Assembly: GCA_964580305.1 (NCBI GenBank)
Contig: CAZOKL010000088.1
Span: forward strand, 1 to 8,409
Direction: 5' to 3'
Source of the DNA: Phocaeicola_A sp964580305
Lineage (GTDB): Bacteria > Bacteroidota > Bacteroidia > Bacteroidales > Bacteroidaceae
Length of the DNA stretch: 8,409 bases
A program made the position numbers and the translations under genes. Position 1 is the stretch's first letter. Each line of letters begins with the position of its first letter. Under the pieces are notes generated by a model. That model ran no database searches. It saw only the letters and a list, made by a program, of their open reading frames with translations, and was not told the DNA's origin. Shown here piece after piece: positions 7,043 through 8,409 of this stretch.

Positions 7043-7482
7043 ATATTTTTGCTTTTGCATTAAAAAATATTTTCTAAACTTAGACTTGTTCTATTGTATG
7101 CCATAAAATTAACAGAGCCTTTGGCTACATTAAAAGCTTAAAGGATGAATAGATGAAGATTGTATATATCTATGTTCTAAATGAATTAGTAGTAATCAAG
7201 CTGTTAATTTAACGTGAGTTCGATATAAGTCAAAATATGGTGTCAGTAGCCAGTCTGTGATGAAACCTTCGGCTTGAAGTTCCGGAAACTCTTGCCTTGT
7301 CATAAATATAAAGGTTATAGTTGTAGCAATATTATAATAAAAAATTACCGTTCAACTAGAACCTTTAAAAGGTGTACTTCTACTAATGCTTACCTGAAAA
7401 ACATGTGCAAAGTATTTTGAATAACATTATGACGCATCAACAGTAGGGAGCCAAGAAACTCGGGAATGCCATTTTCTCCATC
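7043..7482. other. 440-base spacer without a confident gene
   Basis: This spacer separates the sialidase-like gene's terminator from the nusB promoter. Its nusB-proximal part (7043-7200) is very AT-rich with stops in all frames. On the minus strand two short open stretches read like protein: one from about 7488 down to a stop near 7395 (containing GENGIPEFLGSLLLMRHNVI), and one in another frame at 7303-7196. They could be pieces of one decayed gene or chance. A perfect 13-base palindrome-like element ACCTTTAAAAGGT lies at 7361-7373 between them. I see no tRNA, no riboswitch that I can name, and no insertion-sequence ends. Confidence 0.4.
7196..7303 (-). CDS. Doubtful 35-codon ORF, possibly a gene remnant
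   Basis: The ATG at 7303 opens a 35-residue frame beginning MTRQEFPELQAEGFITDWLL, continuing TPYFDLYRTHVKLTA and ending at TGA (7198 to 7196). The composition is protein-like (mixed acidic, aromatic and leucine residues) and differs from the AT-rich surroundings. I do not recognise a family. No -7 box or ribosome binding site is evident upstream, and a stretch of this length can easily be open by chance. It may be the start or a fragment of a degraded gene. Confidence 0.18.
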   Translation of the reverse strand: MTRQEFPELQAEGFITDWLLTPYFDLYRTHVKLTA

Positions 7483-7539
7483 AAAAAAGAAGTGCACCGA
7501 ATACTATACTCTACCACAGCCTCGGCGCACTTCTTTTTT
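7483..7539 (-). terminator. Strong rho-independent terminator of the sialidase-like gene
   Basis: The left arm (7483-7500) and right arm (7522-7539) pair over 18 bases around a 21-base loop. The single imperfection is A at 7496 opposite C at 7526: in minus-strand RNA this is an allowed G-U wobble, in plus-strand RNA an A-C mismatch. The minus-strand stem ends in six U residues. It starts about 21 bases after the stop codon at 7561, so it most likely ends the sialidase-like transcript. The run of T at 7534-7539 could give weaker termination in the other direction. Confidence 0.88.
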
Positions 7540-7560
7540 ATTATTAATGTCTTCGCATTC

Positions 7561-8409
7561 TTACAAGGAAAGTTTCACATATTTAATACGCTGGCGGCGC
7601 CAAGTGTAGACCACGTGCACCTCCCCATCCTTGCCCTGAATCACAGCCGGATAAGAATACTGACTCACAGGACTATCCTCTAACGTGACAAGGTGCTTCC
7701 AGTTCACTCCATCGTCAGAGACAGCCACACTCAATGGCGTGCGGACTCCCTTTGGTGTGCCGGGAATCGTTTCAAAATTGTTATATACCAACACATGACG
7801 ACCGTCTTGGAGCGTCACTGCATCAATGCCGGAGTTGTTGTTCTCAATGTCGAGCAACGTGACCTTGCTCCACGTGTCACCATTGTCACTGCTCCAACTG
7901 GTCGCAATTTTCGCATTACGCGTGCGGCAAAGCACTTGCAAGCGACCATCCCTGTGGCGCAAGATGGAGGGCTGAATGCAATAGACGGGCTTTGCGCCTC
8001 CTCCCTCGATGGCTTCGCCGGCTTCCATATCGTCGTCGTCGCCGACAGTCCCTTCCTTGCGAAACTGTGTCGGCACAGAAAGTTCGGCCTCTACCGGGCC
8101 TACCTTACGCCACGTATGACCGTTGTCATCAGAAATCTCAAAGTGTATCTTCCAACCACCGTTACCTTCCGTACTGCTTGGGCAAATGATGCGTCCGTTC
8201 ACATATTCGGGCTTGTTCTTAGACGGGCCCAGAAAACCTTCAGGCATAGCCTCGGGTTTGCTCCATGTCTTTCCACCATCTTTCGAACGGATTATATAAG
8301 CTTTCCAATCGGACACACTCCTACCCACTTTATAGAAGAGAAGCAGTTCGCCCTTCTTACCCGGGATTTGGAAAAGGACGGGATTCCAACAAGCCACGCG
8401 TTCGGTGGC
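7561..8409 (-). CDS. Sialidase-like BNR/Asp-box beta-propeller protein, 5' end outside the window
   Basis: The frame is open through the right edge, reading A-T-E-R-V-A-C-W-N-P at its visible start, so the N-terminus and any signal peptide lie outside; the GTG at 8397 is an internal valine codon, not a start. The visible 282 residues match the BNR_2/sialidase-like family (WNPVLFQ, LLLFYKVG, GPSKNKPEYVNGRIICPSS, CIQPSILRH, LCRTRN). Four Asp boxes are seen: SKDGGKTW, SDDNGHTW, SSDNGDTW and the shorter SDDGVNW, each marking a propeller blade. Such proteins cleave or bind terminal sugars, usually outside the cytoplasm; the substrate cannot be told, and true sialidase activity is not shown. A 34-residue insert with an acidic run (GDDDDMEAGE) and a Gly stretch sits between the second Asp box and CIQPSIL, encoded by about 7984-8085. 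The gene is richer in G and C than the nusB block. Confidence 0.85.
   Translation of the reverse strand, partial: ATERVACWNPVLFQIPGKKGELLLFYKVGRSVSDWKAYIIRSKDGGKTWSKPEAMPEGFLGPSKNKPEYVNGRIICPSSTEGNGGWKIHFEISDDNGHTWRKVGPVEAELSVPTQFRKEGTVGDDDDMEAGEAIEGGGAKPVYCIQPSILRHRDGRLQVLCRTRNAKIATSWSSDNGDTWSKVTLLDIENNNSGIDAVTLQDGRHVLVYNNFETIPGTPKGVRTPLSVAVSDDGVNWKHLVTLEDSPVSQYSYPAVIQGKDGEVHVVYTWRRQRIKYVKLSL

Noticed and set aside
6977..7060. N-terminal extension of NusB from the ATG at 7060
   Set aside because: The extra 28 residues are unlike NusB and the region holds the putative nusB promoter, so the ATG at 6976 is the better start.
7116..7126. AGCC-TTT-GGCT mini-hairpin
   Set aside because: A 4-base stem in AT-rich spacer with no following T-run is expected by chance.
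7144..7212. Plus-strand 19-codon frame from the ATG at 7153 preceded by an AAGG-like stretch
   Set aside because: Very short, AT-driven composition, no promoter box and Shine-Dalgarno use is weak in this phylum.
7492..8189. Plus-strand open frames at 7492-7683 and 7992-8189
   Set aside because: The first begins inside the terminator stem and runs antisense to the sialidase-like gene; the second is an Arg-rich antisense shadow of it.
8395..8397. GTG at 8397 as start of the sialidase-like gene
   Set aside because: The frame stays open through the window edge and the preceding residues fit the family, so the gene begins outside the window.

Overview
The window looks like part of a Bacteroidota (Bacteroidales; Bacteroides/Prevotella-like) chromosome. 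Every convincing gene is on the minus strand. The lineage evidence is: a long (about 308-residue) NusB followed by yajC, a YbbR-domain gene, coaE and a DUF5606-type gene; an exported tricorn-type S41 peptidase; a BNR/Asp-box hydrolase typical of glycan-feeding gut bacteria; and upstream sites matching the Bacteroidota -7 box TAnnTTTG, with little sign of Shine-Dalgarno sequences. There is no rRNA, tRNA, CRISPR array, insertion sequence or phage gene that I can support.

Layout, in transcription order (high to low coordinates). (1) 8409-7561: the 3' part of a sialidase-like beta-propeller gene that runs off the right edge, closed by a strong rho-independent terminator at 7483-7539. (2) 7482-7043: about 440 bases without a clear gene, holding one doubtful 35-codon ORF. 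(3) 6976-4060: a housekeeping block of nusB (transcription antitermination), yajC (Sec translocase accessory), a ybbR-domain membrane protein and coaE (last step of coenzyme A synthesis). The ybbR and coaE genes overlap by 4 bases and the block is probably one operon behind a promoter at 7010-7042. (4) 3977-3540: a small DUF5606-family gene with its own likely promoter, ended by a long hairpin at 3460-3507. (5) 3388-137: a 1083-residue secreted tricorn-type protease with its own promoter directly beside that hairpin. (6) 136-1: a short AT-rich flank with nothing recognisable.

The middle block joins core functions: NusB in transcription of rRNA operons, YajC and the YbbR protein at the inner membrane, and CoaE in the cytoplasm. 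The tricorn protease carries a signal peptide and should act in the periplasm or envelope. The sialidase-like gene is separated from the rest by terminator and spacer, and is visibly richer in G and C (about 52% in one hand-counted 60-base line, against about 32% in a line of nusB), so it belongs to a different, probably carbohydrate-related, unit continuing off the right edge.

I found no convincing undescribed system. The points most worth a second look are the very charged Lys/Glu insertion and the Ser-Asn active-site pair in the tricorn protease, the expanded NusB, the hairpin abutting the tricorn promoter, the acidic insert in the sialidase-like protein, and the possible gene remnant in the 7.1-7.48 kb spacer.
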